A DNA stretch of 64,000 nucleotides from Pedobacter xixiisoli (GTDB lineage Bacteria; Bacteroidota; Bacteroidia; Sphingobacteriales; Sphingobacteriaceae). The notes beneath the pieces were generated by a model. That model did not search any database. It worked only from the letters and a program-made list of their open reading frames with translations, and had not been told where the DNA came from. The position numbers were made by a program, and so were the translations under genes. Numbering within the stretch: position 1 is the first letter of the stretch; the number at the start of each line of letters is the position of its first letter. The stretch is from NCBI RefSeq assembly GCF_900215335.1, contig NZ_OCMT01000002.1, positions 744,001 through 808,000 on the forward strand. The letters are read 5' to 3'. Of the stretch, positions 25,370 to 33,856 are shown in pieces.

Positions 25370-27658
25370 TTGGATTATTTAGCAGGATTAAACCCACAAC
25401 AAAGAGCAGCAGTTGAGAATACAGACGGACCGGTGATGATTGTAGCGGGTGCAGGCTCTGGAAAAACAAGGGTAATTACCTATCGCGTGGCGCATTTGAT
25501 ACAAAAAGGTGTTGACCCGTTCAACATTTTGGTATTAACCTTTACCAACAAAGCCAGTAAGGAGATGCGTGAGCGTATCGAAAAAGTGGTGGGTAGCGAA
25601 GCTAAAAGCATTTGGATGGGAACTTTCCACTCGGTGTTCGCCAAAATCTTACGTGTAGAAGCAGAAAAAATTGGCTATCCTAGCAATTTCACTATTTATG
25701 ATACCGACGATTGTAAAAGCTTAATCCGAACTATCCTTAAAGAAATGCAGTTAGACGATAAGCTTTATGCGGCTAACATTGTCTATAACCGTATTTCCCA
25801 AGCGAAAAACAATCTTATTTCTGTTGCAGAATACATCAACAACCCTGCTTTACTAGCAGAAGATATTGGGAATAAAAGACCTGAATTAGGAAAAATTTAC
25901 GAGACCTACGCCAAGCGTTGTTACAAAGCCGGCGCAATGGATTTCGACGATTTGTTATTCAAAACCAACGTACTACTTAGAAAACATCCAGAGGTACTTA
26001 ACAAGTACCAACATAAGTTTAAATACATCATGGTGGATGAGTATCAGGATACGAACCATTCGCAGTATACTATTGTAAAAAAATTGGCTGCAGCGCATGA
26101 AAACTTATGTGTAGTTGGCGATGATGCGCAAAGTATTTACGCTTTCCGTGGAGCTAATATTCAAAATATCTTAAATGTCGAACGCGATTATCCCGATTTG
26201 AAGGTTTACAAGTTGGAGCAAAACTATCGTTCTACGCAGAACATTGTCGAAGTTGCCAACAGCATCATCGCCAATAACAAAAATCAGTTAGAGAAAAATG
26301 TATTCTCGGCTAATGAGCAGGGCGATAAAATCAAGATTTCAAGAGCTTTCACAGATAACGAAGAAGGTAAATTAGTAGCCGAAGCCATTGCACAGGAACG
26401 TACTGGAAATGGATTAAACTACACCGATTTCGCTATTTTGTACCGTACCAATGCACAAAGTAGGGCAATGGAGGAAGCTTTGCGTAAACTGAATGTTCCT
26501 TACAAAATATATGGTGGACTTTCTTTCTATCAACGTAAAGAGATTAAGGATTTGATTGCTTACTTCCGTTTAACGTTTAATCCGGCAGATGAAGAAGCAC
26601 TGAAACGTGTCATTAATTATCCTCGTCGTGGTTTAGGCGACACCACTTTAGATAAAGTATCGGTAGCAGCAAACGAACACGGTATTACCATGTGGGAAGT
26701 AATTTGCAATCCTCACCAATACTTAGGTGGACGTATACCTAACCAATTGAACGATTTTGCCATGATGATTAAAGCATTTGCGGCAGAAGCTAACAAATTA
26801 GATGCCTACGAAACTGCTTTATACATTGCGCAACATGCTGGAATTTTAAAGGAATTGCATAGCGATGATAGCGTTGAAGGTAGAGCTCGTTACGAAAATA
26901 TTCAAGAGTTATTGAATGGTGTGAAGGAGTTTGCTGAACGTGAAGACATTGAGGACCGTAGCCTGGCTATTTTTATGCAAGACGTAGCTTTGTTAACTAA
27001 CGATGATAAAGATAAGGACAAAGATGCAGATACAGTTTCGTTAATGACCATACACTCGGCTAAAGGTTTGGAGTTTAAAAACGTTTTTGTAGTTGGTTTG
27101 GAAGAAAATCTGTTTCCATCGCAAATGTCGTTAACCTCAAGAACTGATCTGGAGGAAGAGCGTCGTTTGTTCTACGTTGCTATTACCAGAGCTGAGAAAA
27201 AATTAACTTTAACCTACGCTACTTCACGCTATCGTTGGGGCACTTTAACTTCATGTGAGCCTAGTCGTTTCATCAATGAGATTAGCCCTAAATATCTAGA
27301 GCTAGATGCCATTAAACAAGCTAAACCTAGTTTTAGCAGCGGCGGATTTGACACCGAACGTAAAACTTGGAGTCAGCAGAGAGAAATGCAACAGAAACCG
27401 GCTTCACAGCAAACCGCATTTAAACCAAAACCTACCACTTCTATCCTACCCAAAGCCCACATACCAACAGCTGGTTTTACCCCAAGTGCTGCAAACGAGT
27501 TTCAAATGGGCATGGATGTAGAACACGAAAAATTTGGTTTCGGCAAAATTGTTCAGCTAGAAGGAAGGTTACCAGATGTAAAAGCCACTGTATTTTTCCA
27601 AGGCTTAGGCAATAAACAGTTGTTATTGAAGTTTGCTAAGTTGAGGATTGTGAAGTAG
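25370..27658 (+). CDS. UvrD/PcrA/Rep-type ATP-dependent DNA helicase, TTG start
   Basis: A 762-residue superfamily 1A 3'-5' helicase used in repair and replication fork restart. Seen in order: NPQQRAAV Q motif, AGAGSGKT Walker A (about 28-35), LTFTNKAS, VDEYQDTNHSQY motif II, GDDAQSIYAFRGA motif III, QNYRSTQNI motif IV, TIHSAKGLEF motif V and FYVAITRAEKKL motif VI. The C-terminal FGFGKIVQLEGR SH3-like end is typical of PcrA/UvrD. An in-frame stop at 25355-25357 leaves TTG at 25370 as the only start that keeps the Q motif. Whether it is UvrD or PcrA cannot be settled from sequence alone. Confidence 0.93.
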   Translation: MDYLAGLNPQQRAAVENTDGPVMIVAGAGSGKTRVITYRVAHLIQKGVDPFNILVLTFTNKASKEMRERIEKVVGSEAKSIWMGTFHSVFAKILRVEAEKIGYPSNFTIYDTDDCKSLIRTILKEMQLDDKLYAANIVYNRISQAKNNLISVAEYINNPALLAEDIGNKRPELGKIYETYAKRCYKAGAMDFDDLLFKTNVLLRKHPEVLNKYQHKFKYIMVDEYQDTNHSQYTIVKKLAAAHENLCVVGDDAQSIYAFRGANIQNILNVERDYPDLKVYKLEQNYRSTQNIVEVANSIIANNKNQLEKNVFSANEQGDKIKISRAFTDNEEGKLVAEAIAQERTGNGLNYTDFAILYRTNAQSRAMEEALRKLNVPYKIYGGLSFYQRKEIKDLIAYFRLTFNPADEEALKRVINYPRRGLGDTTLDKVSVAANEHGITMWEVICNPHQYLGGRIPNQLNDFAMMIKAFAAEANKLDAYETALYIAQHAGILKELHSDDSVEGRARYENIQELLNGVKEFAEREDIEDRSLAIFMQDVALLTNDDKDKDKDADTVSLMTIHSAKGLEFKNVFVVGLEENLFPSQMSLTSRTDLEEERRLFYVAITRAEKKLTLTYATSRYRWGTLTSCEPSRFINEISPKYLELDAIKQAKPSFSSGGFDTERKTWSQQREMQQKPASQQTAFKPKPTTSILPKAHIPTAGFTPSAANEFQMGMDVEHEKFGFGKIVQLEGRLPDVKATVFFQGLGNKQLLLKFAKLRIVK

Positions 27659-27729
27659 TTTATTTTTTGGATGTTTGGGTATTTGGATTTTTAGCTGTTT
27701 AGTTTTTCAGCGAGATGCTTTCACCACCC

Positions 27730-27811
27730 CGTCATTTCGACGATAGGAGAAATCTTTGAATTAGTATGAAAAGGCAACTTTAAAGATTTCTCGGCTACGC
27801 TCGAAATGACG
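27730..27811. repeat. REP-like palindrome C
   Basis: CGTCATTTCGA (27730-27740) and TCGAAATGACG (27801-27811) form exact inverted ends. AGAAATCTT and AAGATTTCT inside also pair. Confidence 0.85.
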
Positions 27812-27889
27812 AACGAGTTAAAGACTTTGCAAAAACTTAAAACTTATTACTTATAACCTACTACCTAAACTTATTACTTAAAACTTTTC

Positions 27890-27897
27890 TATATTTG
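27890..27897 (+). promoter_or_regulatory. -7 box driving the structured RNA candidate
   Basis: TATATTTG matches TAnnTTTG. The first paired base of the RNA's closing stem is 7 nt downstream, where transcription would be expected to start. Confidence 0.65.
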
Positions 27898-27903
27898 TAA
27901 CAA

Positions 27904-28010
27904 CAAACCACTCCGGTGAATTTCATAATTGAAAACATCTTTGGAAGTTTAGGGTTTTCCCTTAGTCTATAACTTCTGTTTCGGTTATTTCATAGTGGTT
28001 TGAGATAGTT
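27904..28010 (+). ncRNA. Structured small RNA candidate, possibly 6S-like
   Basis: CAAACCACT (27904-27912) pairs exactly with AGTGGTTTG (27994-28002), and after a CCGG bulge TGAA (27917-27920) pairs with TTCA (27989-27992). A large internal bubble follows. Then GAAAACA and TGTTTC pair loosely, GAAGTT (27944-27949) pairs with AACTTC (27971-27976), and a GGG-TTTT-CCC hairpin caps the structure. A long hairpin with a central bubble and promoter-set 5' end is the form of 6S RNA, which binds RNA polymerase; the Bacteroidota version is 6S-Flavo. The match to 6S-Flavo is a judgement from shape, not from an alignment. No clear T-tract terminator follows. Confidence 0.5.
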
Positions 28011-28059
28011 TTACCTTTTGGTCATTTCAATTTTGCGTTTTGCTGTTTTTAGGTAAACC

Positions 28060-28176
28060 ATTGTTAATTAAACCTGATGGGAGCGGAAATATTTTTGTGT
28101 GGTGTCATCCTGGTCCCGAAGTATCGGGAGAAGGATTTTGTGTTAATTGCAGGCGCTTCGATAAACTCAGCATGAC
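28060..28176 (-). repeat. Dispersed repeat, inverted copy with nested hairpins
   Basis: The minus strand ends TCAGGTTTAATTAACAA as in copies 1 and 3. It is joined to a second element with inverted ends GTCATCCTG (28104-28112) and CAGCATGAC (28168-28176) and an internal TCCCGA-AGTA-TCGGGA hairpin (28114-28129). Confidence 0.55.
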
Positions 28177-28387
28177 AAAAAAGAGCAATAACATAAACAC
28201 AAAAAAATAATAGCGTACAGCAGGACTAATTTGCCATGAAAAGCAGGCATTGATTTTCAAAAATTATATTTTGGCAACCTTGAAGTAACCTTGAACAATT
28301 AATTTTACATCTTGTATTTTAAACATCAAGAAATATTAAGAAAAACCTTAAATTCTTAATGTTTAATTATACTTAGCATAAAAAAGA

Positions 28388-29071
28388 ATGAATTTCGATT
28401 ATAATACCACCAGAAGCGAATTAATTTTGGCTGAATATGGACGTAATGTCCAAAATATGGTAAAGTATATTATTACGTTACCAACTAAAGAAGAACGCAA
28501 TAAATATGCACAAGCCGTTATTGATTTAATGGGCTTTTTAAACCCACATTTACGTGATGTGGCAGATTTTAAACATAAACTTTGGGACCATTTGCACATC
28601 ATTTCTAACTATCAGATTGATGTAGATAGCCCATATCCTAAACCTACGCCAGAGAGCAAAGAATTTAAACCAGAACATATTGGTTATCCACAGCAGCGTA
28701 TCAAATACAAGCATTACGGCAGAACGGTAGAAAAACTAATTGAAAACGCCATTGCTGAAGAAAATCCGGAACGTAAAGCTGGTATGGTGCAAGGTATTGC
28801 TAACTTTATGAAAATGGCCTACGTGCAGTGGAATAAGGACAATGTTGCAGATGAAGTGATTATCAAAAACTTGAGAGAACTTTCGGGCGGTGCTTTAGTT
28901 TTAGAAGATAATGTAAACCTACAAAAGGTAGAGTTTAGAAACCAAAACAACAGGCAGAACAACAACAATCGCGGTCGCCAAAACAATAATAACAACAACA
29001 AAAACCGCCAAAATAACAACAACAATAACAACCGTCAGCGTAATAATAATAACAATAAACAAAGACATTAA
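28388..29071 (+). CDS. DUF4290 protein with Asn/Arg-rich tail
   Basis: A 227-residue cytosolic protein. Residues 1-185 match bacteroidotal DUF4290 (FDYNTTRSELILAEYGRNVQ, MKMAYVQWNKDNVADEVIIKNL), a helical domain of unknown role. Residues 186-227 are almost only Asn, Arg, Gln, Lys and Gly, a low-complexity polar and basic tail that could bind RNA or be disordered. It lies 28 bases before murA, a pairing I recall as common in the phylum, so it may affect cell-wall precursor synthesis; that is inference. Confidence 0.85.
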   Translation: MNFDYNTTRSELILAEYGRNVQNMVKYIITLPTKEERNKYAQAVIDLMGFLNPHLRDVADFKHKLWDHLHIISNYQIDVDSPYPKPTPESKEFKPEHIGYPQQRIKYKHYGRTVEKLIENAIAEENPERKAGMVQGIANFMKMAYVQWNKDNVADEVIIKNLRELSGGALVLEDNVNLQKVEFRNQNNRQNNNNRGRQNNNNNNKNRQNNNNNNNRQRNNNNNKQRH

Positions 29072-29099
29072 CCTTTTTTAAAGGCAAAACCAAAATAGA

Positions 29100-30425
29100 A
29101 TGAATGCATTTGAAATTATAGGCGGCAAAAAGCTAAAGGGCGAAATTATCCCTCAAGGTGCCAAAAACGAAGCTTTACAGATATTATCGGCCGTTTTACT
29201 AACGGAAGAAAAAATTACCATCAGCAATATTCCTGATATTAAAGATGTAAACAAACTGATTGAACTTTTAGGAGATTTAGGCGTAACGGTTGAGCGTTTA
29301 AGCAAAGATACTTACACTTTTGAAGCAAAAAACATTAACCTAGATTTTTTCTCTTCTGATGTTTTTAAAGCAAAAGGAGGTGGTTTACGTGGTTCTATCA
29401 TGATTGTAGGGCCGTTGTTGGCTCGTTTCGGTAAAGCGGCAATTCCTAAACCAGGAGGAGACAAAATTGGTCGTCGTCGTTTAGACACGCACTTTTTAGG
29501 CTTCGAGAAATTAGGAGCAAAATTTGTTTACGACCAAAAGAAAGAGTTCTTCAACGTAGATGCGACCAACCTACAAGGCTGTTACATGTTGTTAGACGAA
29601 GCTTCGGTTACAGGAACAGCAAACATTGTGATGGCAGCAGTTTTAGCTAAAGGAACTACGACTATTTATAACGCAGCTTGCGAGCCTTACTTACAACAAT
29701 TATGTAAGATGTTGAACCGTATGGGTGCAAAAATTAGTGGTATTGGTTCTAACTTACTTACTATTGAAGGCGTTAAAAAATTAGGTGGTACTGAACACAG
29801 AATGTTGCCAGACATGATTGAAATTGGTTCTTTTATCGGTTTAGCAGCTATGACAGAGTCTGAAATCACCATAAAAAACGTACAATATGACGAGTTAGGT
29901 GTTATTCCAGAAGTTTTCAAAAAACTGGGTATCAAACTAGAGCGTCGTGGCGATGACATTTACATTCCTTCTCAAAAACATTATGTAATCGATACTTTTA
30001 TCGACGGCTCTATCCTAACCATCGCAGATTCGCCTTGGCCTGGTTTTACGCCAGATTTATTGAGTATCGTGTTGGTAGTGGCTTCGCAAGCTAGAGGTTC
30101 GGTTTTGATACACCAAAAAATGTTTGAAAGTCGTTTATTTTTCGTTGATAAATTGATTGACATGGGTGCGCAAATCATTCTTTGTGACCCGCACCGTGCT
30201 ACCGTGAATGGTATCGACAAAAAGTACCAGTTACGTGGTATCAGCATGACTTCACCAGACATTAGAGCTGGAGTTTCGTTGTTAATCGCTGCGCTTTCTG
30301 CTGAAGGCAAATCGACCATCTACAACATCGAGCAAATTGAGCGTGGTTACCAAGATATCGATACTCGTTTACGTGCTTTGGGTGCGCAAATTAAGCGTAT
30401 CGATGGCGCTGGACCAAGCCATTAG
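29100..30425 (+). CDS. murA: UDP-N-acetylglucosamine 1-carboxyvinyltransferase MurA, Asp variant
   Basis: A 441-residue EPSP-synthase-fold enzyme that transfers enolpyruvate from PEP to UDP-GlcNAc, the first committed step of peptidoglycan synthesis. GAKNEALQ at residues 20-27, LRGSIMIVGPLLARFG, and KPGGDKIGRRRLDTH are clear. The loop residue corresponding to the fosfomycin target Cys115 of E. coli (PGGC) is Asp121 here (codon GAC at 29460-29462), a change known to give intrinsic fosfomycin insensitivity while keeping activity. It follows DUF4290 and ends at a hairpin. Confidence 0.94.
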   Translation: MNAFEIIGGKKLKGEIIPQGAKNEALQILSAVLLTEEKITISNIPDIKDVNKLIELLGDLGVTVERLSKDTYTFEAKNINLDFFSSDVFKAKGGGLRGSIMIVGPLLARFGKAAIPKPGGDKIGRRRLDTHFLGFEKLGAKFVYDQKKEFFNVDATNLQGCYMLLDEASVTGTANIVMAAVLAKGTTTIYNAACEPYLQQLCKMLNRMGAKISGIGSNLLTIEGVKKLGGTEHRMLPDMIEIGSFIGLAAMTESEITIKNVQYDELGVIPEVFKKLGIKLERRGDDIYIPSQKHYVIDTFIDGSILTIADSPWPGFTPDLLSIVLVVASQARGSVLIHQKMFESRLFFVDKLIDMGAQIILCDPHRATVNGIDKKYQLRGISMTSPDIRAGVSLLIAALSAEGKSTIYNIEQIERGYQDIDTRLRALGAQIKRIDGAGPSH

Positions 30426-30454
30426 AATTTACAATTGTAGGTTTAAGTTATTAG

Positions 30455-30497
30455 AAAAGCAGGACAAATACGTATCACAGCGTTAGTCCTGCTTTTT
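30455..30497 (+). terminator. Hairpin terminator after murA
   Basis: AAAAGCAGGAC (30455-30465) pairs perfectly with GTCCTGCTTTT (30486-30496) over a 20-nt loop; the T run continues one more base. The long loop makes it less canonical. Confidence 0.65.
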
Positions 30498-30499
30498 GG

Positions 30500-30556
30500 C
30501 TTTAGTCCCTCGCTATGCTCAGGCGCTGCCGCCTTCAATCAGGTTTGATTAACAAA
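30500..30556 (+). repeat. Dispersed intergenic repeat, copy 3
   Basis: TTTAGTCCCTCGC at its start and TCAGGTTTGATTAACAAA at its end (30539-30556) resemble copy 1 at 12600-12663. It follows the murA hairpin directly. The remaining 160 bp before the next gene show nothing recognisable. Confidence 0.6.
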
Positions 30557-30715
30557 ATCTTGTGCTAAACATTCAAACCTAAAATCTGCCAAAATACTTG
30601 TTAAACAGCAAAAGGTTAAGCTAAAAAGTACTAAACAACCAAAAAAACAAAAGAATTTAATACTTTAGAGCCTAAATAGTTACATCAACCTATACTTGAA
30701 GAATTACGTACACTC

Positions 30716-31444
30716 ATGACATTTAATTTTGCGGTGGTAACGCCAATGGCCAATGAGGAAAAAGACTTTCATGCATTTACTTCTTCCCTAATCGAAGTTT
30801 TAGATTTACTTAAGCATGGAAAAGTCTATCTTATCGTCGATAATGCGTCAAAAGATAATACATTGCAATTGTGCAAACAGCTATCTGCCGCAGATGACAG
30901 GTTTGCTACTGTTTGGGTTCCTGAAAACAGAAACGTAGTAGATGCCTACCTTGCTGGCTATAAAGAAGCTTTAAAACATAAACACGAAATTATCATTGAA
31001 ATGGATGCAGGCTTGTCTCACGACCCAAGAGCATTGCCCATGTTTTTAAGAGTGCTTAACGAGGGCAATGAGTGTGCTTTTGGTAGTCGTTTTATTAACG
31101 GCGGTTCCATGGCAGAATCTAACTGGCGAAGGGCGTTTCTATCCAAATTTGGCACTATACTTTCAAATGTATTGTTAGGCACTAGTATGTACGATATGAC
31201 TTCGGGCTATCAAGGTTTTCATGCCAACATTGTAGAAAGATTTGTGGAACACGGCTTATTATCCAAGGCACATTTCTATCAAACAGAGTTACGTTATTTA
31301 TTAAGGAAAAGTCGCTACGCAGAAATTCCAATTCATTACCGAGCGCCCTCGCCTAGTATTTCAAAAAAAGCTATTCGTAATTCTATCGACGTATTATTTC
31401 ATTATTTTGTACTTCGATTAAAGTTTAAGTCTAAAGCTGTTTAA
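30716..31444 (+). CDS. Family 2 glycosyltransferase (DPM1-like)
   Basis: A 242-residue GT-A enzyme resembling dolichyl/polyprenyl-phosphate mannose synthase catalytic domains: LIVDNASKDNTL near residues 39-50, EMDAGLSHDPRALP as the metal-binding DxD-like region, and GSRFINGGSMAESNWRR. There is no membrane tail, so the protein is cytosolic or peripheral. It is the first of four same-strand genes (STELLO-family GT 24 bases later) in what looks like a surface-glycan cluster. Donor and acceptor unknown. Confidence 0.85.
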   Translation: MTFNFAVVTPMANEEKDFHAFTSSLIEVLDLLKHGKVYLIVDNASKDNTLQLCKQLSAADDRFATVWVPENRNVVDAYLAGYKEALKHKHEIIIEMDAGLSHDPRALPMFLRVLNEGNECAFGSRFINGGSMAESNWRRAFLSKFGTILSNVLLGTSMYDMTSGYQGFHANIVERFVEHGLLSKAHFYQTELRYLLRKSRYAEIPIHYRAPSPSISKKAIRNSIDVLFHYFVLRLKFKSKAV

Positions 31445-31468
31445 TAGCATTTTGAATACTTTCTACAT

Positions 31469-32470
31469 ATGAAAAGCACCTACCTTATCATTACCTCAAT
31501 TGCCAACGACCAGCATCCAGTTTTGAGGACTTTTGCAGAAGAAACCGTTAAAAGAGATATTCCATTTATCGTAATTGGCGACACTAAAAGTCCTCCAACT
31601 TTTGATTTAGCAGGCTGTGATTTTTATTCGGTAGAAAAACAACAAACCTTAGATTTTCAGTTAGCTGAACTTTTACCACTTAAGCACTATGCTCGGAAAA
31701 ATATTGGTTATCTAATTGCAAATGCAGCTGGAGCAGAAACCATTATCGAAACTGATGACGATAATGTTCCACAGGATGATTTTTGGTTAACAAGAAAGAA
31801 AGAACAAAATGCACATTTTTTAAGTGATAAGAATTGGGTTAATGTATACAAATACTTCACAAATACCCACATTTGGCCACGAGGTTTTGCGCTGGAAGAG
31901 ATTCAAAAAAACTTACCTGTGTTAGAAAATCTCAAATCCATCAGTTGCCCTATACAACAAGGTTTAGCAGACGACAACCCCGATGTGGATGCAATTTACA
32001 GGCTAACCTTGCCATTACCGCTAAAATTTGATAAGCATAATGCCATTGCGTTAGGAAATAAGTCAGTATGCCCCTTCAATAGCCAAAATACTACTTGGTT
32101 TAGGGAAGCTTTTCCATTGATGTATTTACCATCTTATTGTAGCTTCAGGATGACTGATATTTGGCGTTCGTTTGTAGCTCAAAGAATTGCTTGGACCTGT
32201 AACTGGCCAATACTGTTTCACCAAAGTACCGTGCGCCAAGAAAGAAATGAGCACAATTTAATGATAGATTTTCAAGAGGAGATTTCCGGATACAGCAACA
32301 ATCTTGAAATCATTAACAGCTTAAGTGAGCTCAACTTGAAAGAGGGAGCCAATCACATTTCCGAAAATATGGTGTTATGCTACACCAAATTGATAGAATT
32401 AGGATTGATAGATGCTAAAGAGTTAACTTTGCTAGATGCTTGGCTGATAGACATCACAGCAAAAAATTAA
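31469..32470 (+). CDS. STELLO/DUF288-family glycosyltransferase-like protein
   Basis: A 333-residue protein without a signal peptide. TYLIITSIANDQHPVLRTFAEE at the start, IIETDDDNVP (about residues 91-100) as a DxD-like motif, and WPRGFALEEI match the STELLO/DUF288 family. Plant STELLO proteins act in the Golgi during cellulose synthase assembly, and related proteins are predicted glycosyltransferases; bacterial members are scarcely studied. It lies 24 bases after the GT2 and 4 bases before a polytopic membrane protein, so joint action on one glycan is likely. Confidence 0.75.
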   Translation: MKSTYLIITSIANDQHPVLRTFAEETVKRDIPFIVIGDTKSPPTFDLAGCDFYSVEKQQTLDFQLAELLPLKHYARKNIGYLIANAAGAETIIETDDDNVPQDDFWLTRKKEQNAHFLSDKNWVNVYKYFTNTHIWPRGFALEEIQKNLPVLENLKSISCPIQQGLADDNPDVDAIYRLTLPLPLKFDKHNAIALGNKSVCPFNSQNTTWFREAFPLMYLPSYCSFRMTDIWRSFVAQRIAWTCNWPILFHQSTVRQERNEHNLMIDFQEEISGYSNNLEIINSLSELNLKEGANHISENMVLCYTKLIELGLIDAKELTLLDAWLIDITAKN

Positions 32471-32474
32471 GGGT

Positions 32475-33749
32475 ATGCAGCGCTTTCTTTCAAAAAATAT
32501 ACTAATCAACATCAGCTTTTTTGCTTTTGTTGTCATCCTTCTCAACCGTTTTATCAAGCATATTCTTACTGGCTATACCAAAGATAGCTGGGGCATAACC
32601 GAGTTTTTAATCAATTACCAAGGTGGCTTTGTAAGGCGAGGTTTACTTGGAGAAATCTTATTATCTATTTATAACACTACGGGAATAAGTCCTTACTCCA
32701 TCATCATTTCTACTTGCATTCTTGCCTATATCGCTTTAGCCACGTTTTTCGTTAGATCAATAATAAAACAAGGCTATCCGTTAGTTTTCTTGCCTTTTGT
32801 TTTCTTTTTAGGGAATCCCATTATTAATAATTTTTGGGTAAGAAAAGATGTGATATTGGTTTTGCTATTCATTGCAGCTATTTACTGGGCAGACAAAAAA
32901 TCCAACATCAGCTTAATTTTTTACAACCTCTTTTTAAGTATAGCTTTATTAATTCACGAATCTATCGGCTTTTTCTGCTTGCCTATTTTATGTTTGCTGT
33001 TATGCAAAGAAGAATTAAAGCAACCAAACGGATATTTCAAAACCATTTTAACTTCCATATACAAACTCGTTCCTAGTATTTTGGTATTTCTTTGTGTGAT
33101 CTACTTTAAAGGTTCAAAATTAGTAGCAGACAAAATCTGGGATTCGTGGAAACTAATTAGCTTTCCCTTTGACACTTATGTGGTAAACGAACCACCAACC
33201 GCAGTGGATGGTATTTCATGGACAACAATACATGGCTTACGCTATACTTTAAAAAATCTAGTAGCCTTTGAAAGTGGTATCTATATTCCTTTGGCTTGGT
33301 TCCTAACCTTAGTAGCAATATACTATGTACTTACCAATACTTCTACTCTAAATTTTAGGTTACTCAACTACACTCCAAAAAGGAAATTCGATAAATCTAT
33401 TGTTTCGGCAACCCTTCTTTTTCAATTTTTAGCGGTTAGTCCGTTGTTTATATTAGGTTGTGATTACGGTCGTTGGGTCTTTTTTTGGGCTACTTCATCT
33501 TTTGCTCTAATTTTGATAATCCCACAAGAAAAGCTGTTAACCATCCTTCCAAAATTAGCATTTTCTGCAAGCGAGAAAATAAATACATTCTTAAGCAAAT
33601 ATTTAAATAGCAAAATCGTGCTATTACTTTGCTTGATTATCGGTTTTCCCGGATTTTCATGGAACTTAAATTCAGTAGTAAATTCAAGTTTCATTGTTAT
33701 GCTACTAAAATCTATATTCAATGTATTTACTACAATTTTGTCCATTTAA
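32475..33749 (+). CDS. Polytopic membrane protein of a glycan cluster
   Basis: A 424-residue protein with about ten hydrophobic helices. Conserved-looking non-helical motifs are YQGGFVRRGLLGEI (about 49-62), NNFWVRKDV (about 118-126), LIHESIGFFCLP (about 157-168) and GCDYGRWVFFW (about 326-336). The layout, with charged residues in early periplasmic loops, resembles GT-C or EpsG/Wzy-like polymerase proteins, but I cannot place it in a named family. It starts 4 bases after the STELLO gene, indicating an operon. Confidence 0.75.
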   Translation: MQRFLSKNILINISFFAFVVILLNRFIKHILTGYTKDSWGITEFLINYQGGFVRRGLLGEILLSIYNTTGISPYSIIISTCILAYIALATFFVRSIIKQGYPLVFLPFVFFLGNPIINNFWVRKDVILVLLFIAAIYWADKKSNISLIFYNLFLSIALLIHESIGFFCLPILCLLLCKEELKQPNGYFKTILTSIYKLVPSILVFLCVIYFKGSKLVADKIWDSWKLISFPFDTYVVNEPPTAVDGISWTTIHGLRYTLKNLVAFESGIYIPLAWFLTLVAIYYVLTNTSTLNFRLLNYTPKRKFDKSIVSATLLFQFLAVSPLFILGCDYGRWVFFWATSSFALILIIPQEKLLTILPKLAFSASEKINTFLSKYLNSKIVLLLCLIIGFPGFSWNLNSVVNSSFIVMLLKSIFNVFTTILSI

Positions 33750-33856
33750 TAGCTACAATTTCTATCATCTATAAAATTTCAAATAGCAATGCGGCTCTAC
33801 GCATAGAATAGTTGAAGAAATTATCCTTAATTTCGGCTGACAGTTATACATAGAAG

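Larger units (their letters stand above)
27659..28387. other. 729-bp gene-free region with ncRNA candidate and repeats
   Basis: No protein gene is credible here. Contents in order: T-rich reiterated spacer (27660-27720), REP-like palindrome C, a second reiterated spacer ((C)TTATTACTTA type, 27835-27885), a promoter-driven structured RNA candidate, and an inverted copy of the dispersed repeat with nested hairpins. The last 150 bp before DUF4290 show nothing distinct. Confidence 0.6.

Noticed and set aside
28930..29068. AAC/AAT-rich repeats that could be mistaken for a microsatellite or CRISPR-like array
   Set aside because: They are codons of the Asn-rich DUF4290 tail and remain in frame.
29981..30319. 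112-codon open frame antisense to murA
   Set aside because: Shadow frame within a conserved enzyme gene.
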